Origin: Candidatus Jettenia sp. AMX2
GTDB taxonomy: Bacteria; Planctomycetota; Brocadiia; Brocadiales; Brocadiaceae
Assembly: GCA_030583665.1 (NCBI GenBank)
Contig: CP129469.1
Span: 1,445,043 to 1,509,042 of the forward strand
Direction: 5' to 3'
DNA length: 64,000 nucleotides
In this document: one piece after another, positions 25,026 to 33,343 of the stretch
Layout: every line of letters starts with the position of its first letter
Position numbering within the stretch: the stretch's first letter is position 1
The notes under the pieces: model-generated
Databases searched by the model: none
The model's input: only the letters and a program-made list of their open reading frames with translations
What the model was told of the DNA's origin: nothing
Position numbers and translations under genes: made by a program

Positions 25026-26162
25026 ATGATGCATATTGTTTTAACGGGCATTGTTTTTTGGGTATCAATAAGTGCCTTTTTGAATTTTTACTCGCCGGGT
25101 GTTCATGCAAATGAAAAGGGTGAAGAACAATTCTTAACTAATATCCGGCAGCTTACGTTGGAGGGAAAAAGTGCAGGGGAGGGATATTTTTCCCCTGATG
25201 GAAGATTCTTAATATTTCAAAGTGAGCGAGAGTCCGAAAATCCTTTCTATCAAATTTATATAATGAACCTGAAGACAGGAGAAACCCATCGTGTTTCTCC
25301 CGGATTTGGAAAAACAACCTGTGCTTTTTACAGAGCAAATTCCAATGAGGTACTCTTTGCATCGACCCATCTTGATCCTGAGGCAAAAGCAAAACAACAG
25401 GCAGAGTTTGAGTTCCGGTCTTCCGGGAAAAAGCGCCGGTTTACATGGGATTACGACGAATATTATGACATCTTCTCGGCGCAACGGGATGGAAGTGGTC
25501 TTAAACAATTAACTTATGCAAAAGGTTATGACGCAGAAGGTGCTTATTCTCCTGACGGGAGTAAAATCGTTTTCTGTTCGCTACGGGATGCCTATCCGGT
25601 TGAAAATCTTTCACCCGAGGATAAGAAACGTTTTGAGTGGAACCCTGCATACTTTGGTGAGATTTATATTATGAATGCTGATGGCTCTGACCAGAAGCGG
25701 TTAACGGACTGGCCTGGATATGATGGCGGTCCGTTTTTTAGTCCGGGTGGTGAAAGGATTATCTGGAGGCACTTTGATGAGAATGGCATATTGGCCGATA
25801 TCTATACTATGCAAACAGATGGGTCTGATGTTCGCAGATTGACCGATTTTGGTTCTATGTCATGGGCGCCTTACTACCATCCTTCCAACAAGTATGTTGT
25901 TTTTCATTCCAATAAACATGGGTTTACCAACTGTGAATTGTTTATCGTTGATATTCATGGTGAAAAGGAACCTGTCCGGATTACATACAATACCGTTTTT
26001 GATGGTTTACCTGTTTTTTCCCCGGACGGAAAATATCTTGCCTGGACCTCTGGCCGTTCACCTAATGGTGAAACGCAGCTATTTCTTGCAGAATGGAATC
26101 ATGAGGCTGCTTTGGAAGCATTGGAATCAGCACAATCACGGCTCCTCTTGCAACCTGAATAA
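25026..26162 (+). CDS. TolB-like beta-propeller protein, exported
   Basis: The 378-residue protein has a signal peptide (about 4-28) and a propeller of PD40/TolB-like repeats: YFSPDGRFLIFQSER, YSPDGSKIVFCSLR, FSPGGERIIWR, YHPSNKYVVFHSNK and FSPDGKYLAWTSGR. Linking strands read IYIMNADGSDQKRLT and the like. The set covers most of a six-bladed propeller. TolB itself acts with Pal in the cell envelope, but there is no tol-pal gene here, so the role is open; exported propellers often bind protein partners. It follows the WGMS pair by 21 bp and is likely in the same transcript. Confidence 0.85.
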   Translation: MMHIVLTGIVFWVSISAFLNFYSPGVHANEKGEEQFLTNIRQLTLEGKSAGEGYFSPDGRFLIFQSERESENPFYQIYIMNLKTGETHRVSPGFGKTTCAFYRANSNEVLFASTHLDPEAKAKQQAEFEFRSSGKKRRFTWDYDEYYDIFSAQRDGSGLKQLTYAKGYDAEGAYSPDGSKIVFCSLRDAYPVENLSPEDKKRFEWNPAYFGEIYIMNADGSDQKRLTDWPGYDGGPFFSPGGERIIWRHFDENGILADIYTMQTDGSDVRRLTDFGSMSWAPYYHPSNKYVVFHSNKHGFTNCELFIVDIHGEKEPVRITYNTVFDGLPVFSPDGKYLAWTSGRSPNGETQLFLAEWNHEAALEALESAQSRLLLQPE

Positions 26163-26295
26163 GCATCTAATATTTCAGAAAAATACACAGGTAAACAATG
26201 AACTCCCGGAAAATGAAAAGACGAAGCAATCTTACGTTCTCCCTAACTTAATGTTGCTTGGCTAACGTTCGTATGACACAAAAAAGGAAGCGGTT

Positions 26296-26691
26296 ATGGT
26301 TCTTCGCCTTATTTTATTATTTACCATTTTCCCTTTGGTTGAGTTATACCTGCTGATACAAATAGGAAGGCATCTGGGTGCCCTTACCACAGTAATGATA
26401 GTCTTTATCACAGGGGTGGCTGGAGCATTGCTTGCCAAGAGTCAGGGGTTAAGTGTTTACAAAAATATCAAAAAGGATTTACAGGAAGGATTTATCCCTA
26501 CGGAAAGTTTACTGGATGGCCTGTTCATTTTGATCGCCGGTGCTCTGCTTATTACCCCCGGATTAATAACGGACATCGTTGGCTTTTTTCTTATGATACC
26601 GCTATTCAGGCGATATCTGAAAATACAGCTAGCGAAGAAGTTTCACCAGAAGTATAAAATAAAAAAAACTTATTTTTCGCAGGACTTATGA
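26296..26691 (+). CDS. fxsA: FxsA family membrane protein
   Basis: FxsA proteins are small inner-membrane proteins; the E. coli member lowers phage T7 exclusion by F plasmids, and the general function is unknown. The 131 residues start with FTIFPLVELYLLIQIG, the family block, then TGVAGALLAKSQG, a loop ending in ESLLDGLFILIAGALLITPGLITD, a GFFLMIP helix and a basic tail. AGGAAG precedes the ATG. It closes the run of plus-strand genes before the large duplication. Confidence 0.9.
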   Translation: MVLRLILLFTIFPLVELYLLIQIGRHLGALTTVMIVFITGVAGALLAKSQGLSVYKNIKKDLQEGFIPTESLLDGLFILIAGALLITPGLITDIVGFFLMIPLFRRYLKIQLAKKFHQKYKIKKTYFSQDL

Positions 26692-27165
26692 ATAAAAGGA
26701 ATTTACTCCTCACAGATCATACCCGATATCTTTAAATCATCTGTTGTCCCTTCTATTTCTCTCATTTTCTCCTTCCAAATATTATGTGTTTTTTCCATAC
26801 ATATAAGAAACATGAGTGTATGAGAATCAATACAGCAATGCATGTTGTACATACATGTCAGAATTATCATAACTACTCGTTAAAACGTTGGTTAAGATAA
26901 TTTATGCTAAAATTGTATGAATATAGATACAAAACATAACAAGAGGATTTAATCTCACTGAAAAGTAAAAAGATATAATATGTTTCGTGGATTATATATA
27001 AATGTTTATAATAAAAAGCTTTATGTAATTTAAATCATCATAAATTCCTAAATAATTATTTTTGGCAGATGCTTTGCGATATGTTTTGATGAGTAAAGTA
27101 ATGCCGGTTTTCTGATTTTAAAAATATAGTACACATTCGTATATATCTATTAATTAAAATGTATC
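26692..27165. other. AT-rich leader region of duplication unit 1
   Basis: No gene is visible between fxsA and the acidic-repeat gene. The region is very AT-rich and is copied, with differences only in its first part, at about 28802-29205. It should contain the promoter of the acidic-repeat gene, but no strong match stands out. Confidence 0.5.
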
Positions 27166-27212
27166 TCCCATGAGCTATGCTGAGAGTGCTCTCAGGAGCG
27201 TGGGATTTTTTT
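27166..27212 (+). promoter_or_regulatory. terminator-like leader hairpin (unit 1)
   Basis: Outer arms TCCCATG (27166-27172) and CGTGGGA (27199-27205) pair with one G-U. An inner stem CTGAGA/TCTCAG lies at 27180-27195. Seven T follow at once (27206-27212). This is the form of an intrinsic terminator, but it sits only 14 bp before the AAGGAGGAG site (27226-27234) of the acidic-repeat gene. It could be an attenuator, an expression platform, or the end of a short upstream RNA. No known riboswitch class is recognised. An identical copy is at 29206-29252. Confidence 0.55.
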
Positions 27213-27240
27213 CCTTATCAATACTAAGGAGGAGAAGGTA

Positions 27241-27636
27241 ATGTTGAAGAAGTTATGTCTTTGTTTTGTTTTTGCTGGCGTATTAATCTATGGAGGCTTA
27301 TTAAATAGCGTGTTTACAAACCCTGTTGGCGCTGAGGAGAAGGAAAACAAGGAAGATAGTGGACATTTAATACAATTGACAACTGAGGAAGAGGAGAAAG
27401 AGGAAAAGGGCGGACATCTGATACAATTAGTATCCGACGATGAGGAGGAAGAAGGAAAGGGTGGGCATTTGATACGGCTTATGAAAGGAAGTGACGATGA
27501 AGAGGATGAAGATGATGGCCGCTTAATACAATTGACAACCGAGGAAGAGGAGAAAGAGGAAAAGGGCGGACATCTGATACAATTAGTATCCGATGATGAA
27601 GATGAAGAAGGAAAGGGTGGACACCTGATACAGTAA
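27241..27636 (+). CDS. exported acidic-repeat protein, copy 1
   Basis: The 131-residue product has a signal peptide (hydrophobic residues 4-24, cleavage probably after PVGA near 31). The mature chain is five repeats of about 17 residues built as G(H/R)LI(Q/R)L followed by an acidic run (TTEEEEKEEKG, VSDDEEEEGKG, MKGSDDEEDEDD, TTEEEEKEEKG, VSDDEDEEGKG) and ends with GGHLIQ. Repeats 1-2 and 4-5 are near copies at DNA level (156 bp apart), so the gene grew by internal duplication. The chain is strongly negative and might bind Ca2+, other cations or basic surfaces. The amino acid sequence is identical to the copy at 29281. Function unknown. Confidence 0.75.
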   Translation: MLKKLCLCFVFAGVLIYGGLLNSVFTNPVGAEEKENKEDSGHLIQLTTEEEEKEEKGGHLIQLVSDDEEEEGKGGHLIRLMKGSDDEEDEDDGRLIQLTTEEEEKEEKGGHLIQLVSDDEDEEGKGGHLIQ

Positions 27637-27681
27637 AAATGCTTGTATAGCACAGTATTAATCTTTCTTTATAATACAAAA

Positions 27682-27709
27682 AAGGCAACCTATGGAGGTT
27701 GCCTTTTTT
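27682..27709 (+). terminator. intrinsic terminator after acidic-repeat gene, copy 1
   Basis: A 9-bp stem AAGGCAACC / GGTTGCCTT with a 6-base loop is flanked by A and T runs, so it can act on both strands. It lies 45 bp after the stop of the acidic-repeat gene. Confidence 0.9.
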
Positions 27710-27823
27710 GTTATCGTACTTGTTATTTCCGGACAACCTTGTAAACCGGTATCAAAATGACCGTGGCCAGCAGTTCCCAATTGCAAAAATTACAAAGGAT
27801 TTAAGTTCTATTTTATTATCTTT

Positions 27824-28801
27824 ATGGTTCTAAGTGACGTAACCATCTTTGACACCGTTAGTGTGCTGATAGTGGTGCTTGACACGGCAGGAAACATCGT
27901 CTATTTTAACCGAACCGGTGAGCGTGTAACAGGTTATTCATTGATGGAAGTAAAAGGGAAATGTTTCTGGGAATTGTTTCTTGTTCCGGAAGAAATTGAT
28001 ACATTTAAGGCGGTTTTTGAAAATCTCCAAAAGGAGCAACTACAGGGAGAAAAGGTATCCACGTGGTTGACAAAGAACGGCGATCGCAGGCTGATAGAAT
28101 GGTCAAATACCACCCTCTTCAAAAATGCATCGGTTGAGTATATCATTATAACGGGTACCGATATTACCGTGAGAAGGAAGGAAGAGGAAAGACTTCTAAG
28201 ACTATCCCATGCGTTGGAGCAGAGTCCCAGTTCAATTGTCATAACCGATACCAGGGGCCATATTGAATACGTCAATGCTAAATTTACTCGGCTAACGGGA
28301 TACAGCCCGGAAGAAGTTATTGGAAAAAATCCCCGGATTCTTAAATCAGGTGATACCTTGCCTGAAGAATATACCCGGTTATGGGAGATGATTACCTCCG
28401 GAAAGGAATGGCGGGGGGAGTTTCATAATATTAAAAAAAATGGCGAATCATATTGGGAATCGGTATCTATTTCCCCGGTAAGAAACGAAGAGGGGGTAAT
28501 AACCCATTTTATAGCGATTAAGGAAGATATTACAGAACACAAGAAGTTTGAATCCCAGCTTGAGTTTCTGGCCTCCCACGATCCGCTTACGAATCTGTTT
28601 AACCGGAGACGTTTCCTGGAGGAACTTGAAGGATGGCGGTTAAGCTGGGAAGAGCGTATCCGTACGGCCCTGAAGTAGGACCGGCTGGCATTGTACTTTC
28701 AGCCCGTTCTTGATCTGAAAAACAACTCCCTTGCCGGATACGAGGCGTTACTGAGGATGAAAGGCGGGGATGGCGATATAATCTTACCGAGGGATTTTCT
28801 G
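27824..28801 (+). pseudogene. broken PAS-PAS-(GGDEF)-EAL gene, copy 1
   Basis: This is a damaged copy of the signalling gene at 29864. The two PAS domains (residues 1-240) are identical to that gene. Then 450 bp, exactly 150 codons, are missing, removing the GGDEF domain: the frame passes from EELEGW straight to RLSWEERIRTALK. A TAG follows at 28676-28678 where the intact copy has CGG. EAL coding sequence continues out of use to 28801 and then stops at the start of unit 2. The 284-residue product, if made, would be a PAS-only protein with no cyclic-di-GMP domain. It could still bind the same sensor ligand or partner. Confidence 0.9.
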
Positions 28802-29205
28802 TTCTCCCATTTTCTCTTTCCAGATTTTATGTGTTTTTCCGTATAAGAAACAAAAGTGTATGTTATACAATACGGCAATGTATGTTGTACATACAGGGCG
28901 GAATTAGCATAACTACTTGTTATAATGTTGTTTAAGATAATTTATGCTAAGATTGTATGAATATAGATACAAAACATAACAAGAGGATTTAATCTCACTG
29001 AAAAGTAAAAAGATATAATATGTTTCTTGAATTAGATATAAATGTTTATAATAAAAAGCTTTATGTAATTTAAATCATCATAAATTCCTAAATAATTATT
29101 TTTGGCAGATGCTTTGCGATATGTTTTGATGAGTAAAGTAATGCCGGTTTTCTGATTTTAAAAATATAGTACACATTCGTATATATCTATTAATTAAAAT
29201 GTATC

Positions 29206-29252
29206 TCCCATGAGCTATGCTGAGAGTGCTCTCAGGAGCGTGGGATTTTTTT
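29206..29252 (+). promoter_or_regulatory. terminator-like leader hairpin (unit 2)
   Basis: This copy is identical to 27166-27212: a two-part stem followed by seven T just before the ribosome-binding site of the second acidic-repeat gene. Confidence 0.55.
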
Positions 29253-29280
29253 CCTTATCAATACTAAGGAGGAGAAGGTA

Positions 29281-29676
29281 ATGTTGAAGAAGTTATGTCT
29301 TTGTTTTGTTTTTGCTGGCGTATTAATCTATGGAGGCTTATTAAATAGCGTGTTTACAAACCCTGTTGGCGCTGAGGAGAAGGAAAACAAGGAAGATAGT
29401 GGACATTTAATACAATTGACAACTGAGGAAGAGGAGAAAGAGGAAAAGGGCGGACATCTGATACAATTAGTATCCGACGATGAGGAGGAAGAAGGAAAGG
29501 GTGGGCATTTGATACGGCTTATGAAAGGAAGTGACGATGAAGAGGATGAAGATGATGGCCGCTTAATACAATTGACAACCGAGGAAGAGGAGAAAGAGGA
29601 AAAGGGCGGACATCTGATACAATTAGTATCCGATGATGAAGATGAAGAAGGAAAGGGTGGACACCTGATACAGTAA
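29281..29676 (+). CDS. exported acidic-repeat protein, copy 2
   Basis: The product is the same 131 residues as the gene at 27241, with the same signal peptide and five GHLIQL-acidic repeats. The flanking DNA is also identical, including the leader hairpin and terminator, so both copies should be expressed alike and dosage is doubled. In this unit the intact PAS-GGDEF-EAL gene follows 187 bp downstream, behind the terminator. Confidence 0.75.
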   Translation: MLKKLCLCFVFAGVLIYGGLLNSVFTNPVGAEEKENKEDSGHLIQLTTEEEEKEEKGGHLIQLVSDDEEEEGKGGHLIRLMKGSDDEEDEDDGRLIQLTTEEEEKEEKGGHLIQLVSDDEDEEGKGGHLIQ

Positions 29677-29721
29677 AAATGCTTGTATAGCACAGTATTA
29701 ATCTTTCTTTATAATACAAAA

Positions 29722-29749
29722 AAGGCAACCTATGGAGGTTGCCTTTTTT
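29722..29749 (+). terminator. intrinsic terminator after acidic-repeat gene, copy 2
   Basis: Same 9-bp stem and T run as at 27682-27709. Confidence 0.9.
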
Positions 29750-29863
29750 GTTATCGTACTTGTTATTTCCGGACAACCTTGTAAACCGGTATCAAAATGA
29801 CCGTGGCCAGCAGTTCCCAATTGCAAAAATTACAAAGGATTTAAGTTCTATTTTATTATCTTT

Positions 29864-31906
29864 ATGGTTCTAAGTGACGTAACCATCTTTGACACCGTTA
29901 GTGTGCTGATAGTGGTGCTTGACACGGCAGGAAACATCGTCTATTTTAACCGAACCGGTGAGCGTGTAACAGGTTATTCATTGATGGAAGTAAAAGGGAA
30001 ATGTTTCTGGGAATTGTTTCTTGTTCCGGAAGAAATTGATACATTTAAGGCGGTTTTTGAAAATCTCCAAAAGGAGCAACTACAGGGAGAAAAGGTATCC
30101 ACGTGGTTGACAAAGAACGGCGATCGCAGGCTGATAGAATGGTCAAATACCACCCTCTTCAAAAATGCATCGGTTGAGTATATCATTATAACGGGTACCG
30201 ATATTACCGTGAGAAGGAAGGAAGAGGAAAGACTTCTAAGACTATCCCATGCGTTGGAGCAGAGTCCCAGTTCAATTGTCATAACCGATACCAGGGGCCA
30301 TATTGAATACGTCAATGCTAAATTTACTCGGCTAACGGGATACAGCCCGGAAGAAGTTATTGGAAAAAATCCCCGGATTCTTAAATCAGGTGATACCTTG
30401 CCTGAAGAATATACCCGGTTATGGGAGATGATTACCTCCGGAAAGGAATGGCGGGGGGAGTTTCATAATATTAAAAAAAATGGCGAATCATATTGGGAAT
30501 CGGTATCTATTTCCCCGGTAAGAAACGAAGAGGGGGTAATAACCCATTTTATAGCGATTAAGGAAGATATTACAGAACACAAGAAGTTTGAATCCCAGCT
30601 TGAGTTTCTGGCCTCCCACGATCCGCTTACGAATCTGTTTAACCGGAGACGTTTCCTGGAGGAACTTGAAGGATGGTTTGCATATGCGGAGCGGTACAAC
30701 AGCAGCGGGGCACTGTTGTTTTTAGATATAGACCATTTTAAGCCCATCAATGATATGCTGGGTCACAATGAAGGTGACAGGTTGATTGTTGCTTTTGCGG
30801 AACTCGTTCAGAAACGAATCAGGGAGAGTGATGTCCTGGCAAGGATGGGGGGTGATGAATTTGCTCTTCTCCTGCCGAATATCAACGTTGAGGGAGCCTT
30901 GTCCGTTGCAGAGCAGATCAGAAAATCCGTGCAGCAGGATATTGCGGCATTCGATAAGCAATTTAAGGGTATTACAATCAGTATTGGCATGGCATTGTTT
31001 CCTCATCACGGGAAGACAGCAAAAGCACTTTTAACGGGTGCGGATCTTGCCATGTACCATGCAAAGGAGACCGGCAGAAACAGGGTCTGTGTGTATGAGC
31101 CTGATTATAGGGCAAAGGCAGAGCTGCGGTTAAGCTGGGAAGAGCGTATCCGTACGGCCCTGAAGCGGGACCGGCTGGCATTGTACTTTCAGCCCGTTCT
31201 TGATCTGAAAAACAACTCCCTTGCCGGATGCGAGGCGTTACTGAGGATGAAAGGCGGGGATGGCGAAATAATCTTACCGAGGGATTTCCTGAAGATTGCA
31301 GAGCAGTCGAGATTGATCCACGACATCGACCGGTGGGTAATCTGCAGGGCGATCCAAGTAATTGCCTGGCAGGGATTTGCTGAGAAAAACTGGAAACTTG
31401 AAGTCAATCTTTCCGGCAAGGTGTTTCACGATACGGAAATACTGTCGTTCATAAAACAGGAATTAAACCATTATGCCATTGCTCACGGGACATTACTCTT
31501 TGAAATTTCAGAGATGGCCATCATTCCAAATCTGGCAAAAGCGCAGCATTATATTGACACCCTGAAGGCTTTAGGCTGCCTTTTTGCTCTTGACAATTTT
31601 GGCAGCGGTTTTTCATTGTTTTATTATCTGAAGCAATTACCGGTTGATTACATTAAGATAAATGGTGGTATGATTTATAATCTTCCGAATGACCCTGGGG
31701 ATCAGTATATCGTTAAAGCGATAGTTGATATGGCGCATGGGCTGGGGAAAAAGGTGATTGCAGGGTTTGTAAATGACGAGGAGACAATGCAGATGCTGAA
31801 GAATTATGGTGTTGATTATGTGCAGGGATATTATATTGGTATGCCCGCTGAAACAATGGAATGCGGAATATATATTCCAGATTCCTGTTTACCCTGGAAG
31901 GAATAG
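29864..31906 (+). CDS. PAS-PAS-GGDEF-EAL cyclic-di-GMP signalling protein
   Basis: The 680-residue cytoplasmic protein has PAS 1 (about 8-115), PAS 2 with a PAC segment (about 125-240), a GGDEF domain (about 248-412) and an EAL domain (about 420-670). The diguanylate cyclase site is complete (RMGGDEF, 329-333) and an RESD inhibitory site lies five residues upstream (320-323). In the EAL part the CEALLRM motif is present (457-459), but the DDFGTG motif reads DNFGSG (577-580 for DNFG), the KID motif reads KIN, and the IAEGVE segment reads IAGFVN, losing a conserved Glu. It therefore probably makes cyclic-di-GMP and binds it without cleaving it. There is no membrane segment, so the PAS domains sense an internal signal. 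Upstream are the acidic-repeat gene and its terminator. Confidence 0.9.
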   Translation: MVLSDVTIFDTVSVLIVVLDTAGNIVYFNRTGERVTGYSLMEVKGKCFWELFLVPEEIDTFKAVFENLQKEQLQGEKVSTWLTKNGDRRLIEWSNTTLFKNASVEYIIITGTDITVRRKEEERLLRLSHALEQSPSSIVITDTRGHIEYVNAKFTRLTGYSPEEVIGKNPRILKSGDTLPEEYTRLWEMITSGKEWRGEFHNIKKNGESYWESVSISPVRNEEGVITHFIAIKEDITEHKKFESQLEFLASHDPLTNLFNRRRFLEELEGWFAYAERYNSSGALLFLDIDHFKPINDMLGHNEGDRLIVAFAELVQKRIRESDVLARMGGDEFALLLPNINVEGALSVAEQIRKSVQQDIAAFDKQFKGITISIGMALFPHHGKTAKALLTGADLAMYHAKETGRNRVCVYEPDYRAKAELRLSWEERIRTALKRDRLALYFQPVLDLKNNSLAGCEALLRMKGGDGEIILPRDFLKIAEQSRLIHDIDRWVICRAIQVIAWQGFAEKNWKLEVNLSGKVFHDTEILSFIKQELNHYAIAHGTLLFEISEMAIIPNLAKAQHYIDTLKALGCLFALDNFGSGFSLFYYLKQLPVDYIKINGGMIYNLPNDPGDQYIVKAIVDMAHGLGKKVIAGFVNDEETMQMLKNYGVDYVQGYYIGMPAETMECGIYIPDSCLPWKE

Positions 31907-31922
31907 GTAATAATTTACAATT

Positions 31923-33320
31923 TTAACCACGCGTGAAATTTCCATTCTTTATTGAAAAAGAGCCGTTTTTGTAGTCTTCAAGGTTTATATTGTATTTTTT
32001 AATTAGTTTATAAATTTCAGCCCTGTTACGTTTTGCCATATTTGAAGCCTTCGTGACATTCCCTTCGCTTATCTTAAGGAGATTATCCACATACTCATGT
32101 TCAAATCTTTCTTTGGCATCTTTGAATGAATTAAAGGTATTTTTTAATACATTTATCTTGATAAACAGGTCTTCCGGATCTATCTTATTTCTGTTACACA
32201 TGATAACGGCATGTTCGACTTTATTCCTCAACTCGCGTACATTTCCCGGCCAGTCGTAAAGGGTCATTCTCTGGAGAGCGGCAGGAGTAAATTCAAGAAT
32301 ATCCTTTTTGAGTGCGTTGCAAAATTCTGTCATAAAATACGTGGCTAATAAAGGAATATCGTCTTTTCTTTCCCGCAAGGGGGGAATGTAAATGGGCACA
32401 ACATGAATACGATAAAATAAGTCTTCACGAAAAATTCCTTCCTCTACGGCCCTTTGCAGATCGATATTTGACGCGGTAATAACCCTGACATTAATCTTGA
32501 CATTCTTTGAACTTCCCACTGGCTTAATTTCTCTCTCCTGCAAGACCCTTAAAAGTTTGATTTGTAATGCCGAAGGTGTATTGCTGATTTCATCCAGAAA
32601 GATGGTTCCTCTCTCGGCACGTGTGAAAAGGCCGTCCCTCGATTCATAAGCATCGGTATATGCGCCGCGTACATGTCCGAAGAGTTCATTCTCCATCAGT
32701 CCTTCCGGTATGGCACCACAATTAGTTGCAACAAAAGGGCCGTTTACCCGGTTGCTATTGTAATGAATGGCCCTTGCAATCATTTCTTTACCAGTGCCAC
32801 TTTCTCCATAAATGGAAACGGTACAATCAGTCGTGGATATTTTTAAGATCTTTTCCAGGATTTCCAGCATTTTTTTATTTTGGGTTATGATATTTCTGAA
32901 ATTTTGTTGATCGCTAAGCTTGCTTTTAAGATGTTCGATCTCCCGGGTAAGTCTTTGTTTTTCAAGGGCATTCTTAATGAGAACAGAAAGTTCTTCACTA
33001 TTAAAAGGTTTGGTCAGATAGCTGTATGCACCTTTCCTCATGGCTTCAACTGCACTTTCGATGCTTCCATGTGCAGTAAGGATAATAATTGGAAGAACAG
33101 GATAGCAGCCTGTGATTTCTTCCATTAATTCAATACCATCTTCTTCTGCTAAACGTAAATCAAGGATAATAAGGTTGAAAGCAGCCGCAGATAGCGCTGC
33201 CTTCGCCTCATTACCGTTCCTTGCTATTGTAACCTCATAACCTAATGATCTTAAACGCATCTGGATAACTTCCAGTATATTTATATCATCGTCAATAACT
33301 AATATTTTTTCCTTTAGCAT
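31923..33320 (-). CDS. sigma-54-dependent response regulator (NtrC family)
   Basis: The 465-residue protein has a receiver domain (1-120) with phospho-acceptor Asp54 in LIILDLR. An AAA+ domain follows (about 145-385) with Walker A GESGTGKE, the sigma-54 loop as GAYTDA in place of GAFTGA, and a Walker B region GTIFLDEI. A C-terminal Fis-type helix-turn-helix contains EGNVTKASNMAKRNRAEIY. The Thr of the sigma-54 loop is kept, and GA(F/Y)TDA forms occur in working regulators. It is the last gene of a minus-strand operon behind a histidine kinase and a coiled-coil lipoprotein. It should activate a sigma-54 promoter; I found no clear -24/-12 site in the window. Confidence 0.93.
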   Translation of the reverse strand: MLKEKILVIDDDINILEVIQMRLRSLGYEVTIARNGNEAKAALSAAAFNLIILDLRLAEEDGIELMEEITGCYPVLPIIILTAHGSIESAVEAMRKGAYSYLTKPFNSEELSVLIKNALEKQRLTREIEHLKSKLSDQQNFRNIITQNKKMLEILEKILKISTTDCTVSIYGESGTGKEMIARAIHYNSNRVNGPFVATNCGAIPEGLMENELFGHVRGAYTDAYESRDGLFTRAERGTIFLDEISNTPSALQIKLLRVLQEREIKPVGSSKNVKINVRVITASNIDLQRAVEEGIFREDLFYRIHVVPIYIPPLRERKDDIPLLATYFMTEFCNALKKDILEFTPAALQRMTLYDWPGNVRELRNKVEHAVIMCNRNKIDPEDLFIKINVLKNTFNSFKDAKERFEHEYVDNLLKISEGNVTKASNMAKRNRAEIYKLIKKYNINLEDYKNGSFSIKNGNFTRG

Positions 33321-33343
33321 AACGTTTATCCTTTATTACCAAT

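Larger units (their letters stand above)
26757..28801 (+). repeat. tandem duplication, unit 1
   Basis: Unit 1 (about 26757-28801) matches unit 2 (about 28802-31291). The first 240 bp have scattered differences. From about 26996 to 28636 I find no difference from 29036-30676. Unit 1 then lacks 450 bp found in unit 2 (30677-31126), and its last 165 bp differ at five positions. It ends inside the EAL coding region. Confidence 0.85.
28802..31291 (+). repeat. tandem duplication, unit 2
   Basis: This is the second copy of the unit that starts at 26757. It carries the full-length signalling gene and may be the parent. The offset between the two is 2040 bp before the 450-bp gap and 2490 bp after it. 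Confidence 0.85.

Noticed and set aside
27288..27653. Ser-rich minus-strand frame over the acidic-repeat gene
   Set aside because: The repeated Ser/Pro/Cys pattern is only the complement of GAA/GAG/GAT codon runs; the plus frame has a signal peptide, a ribosome-binding site and a terminator.
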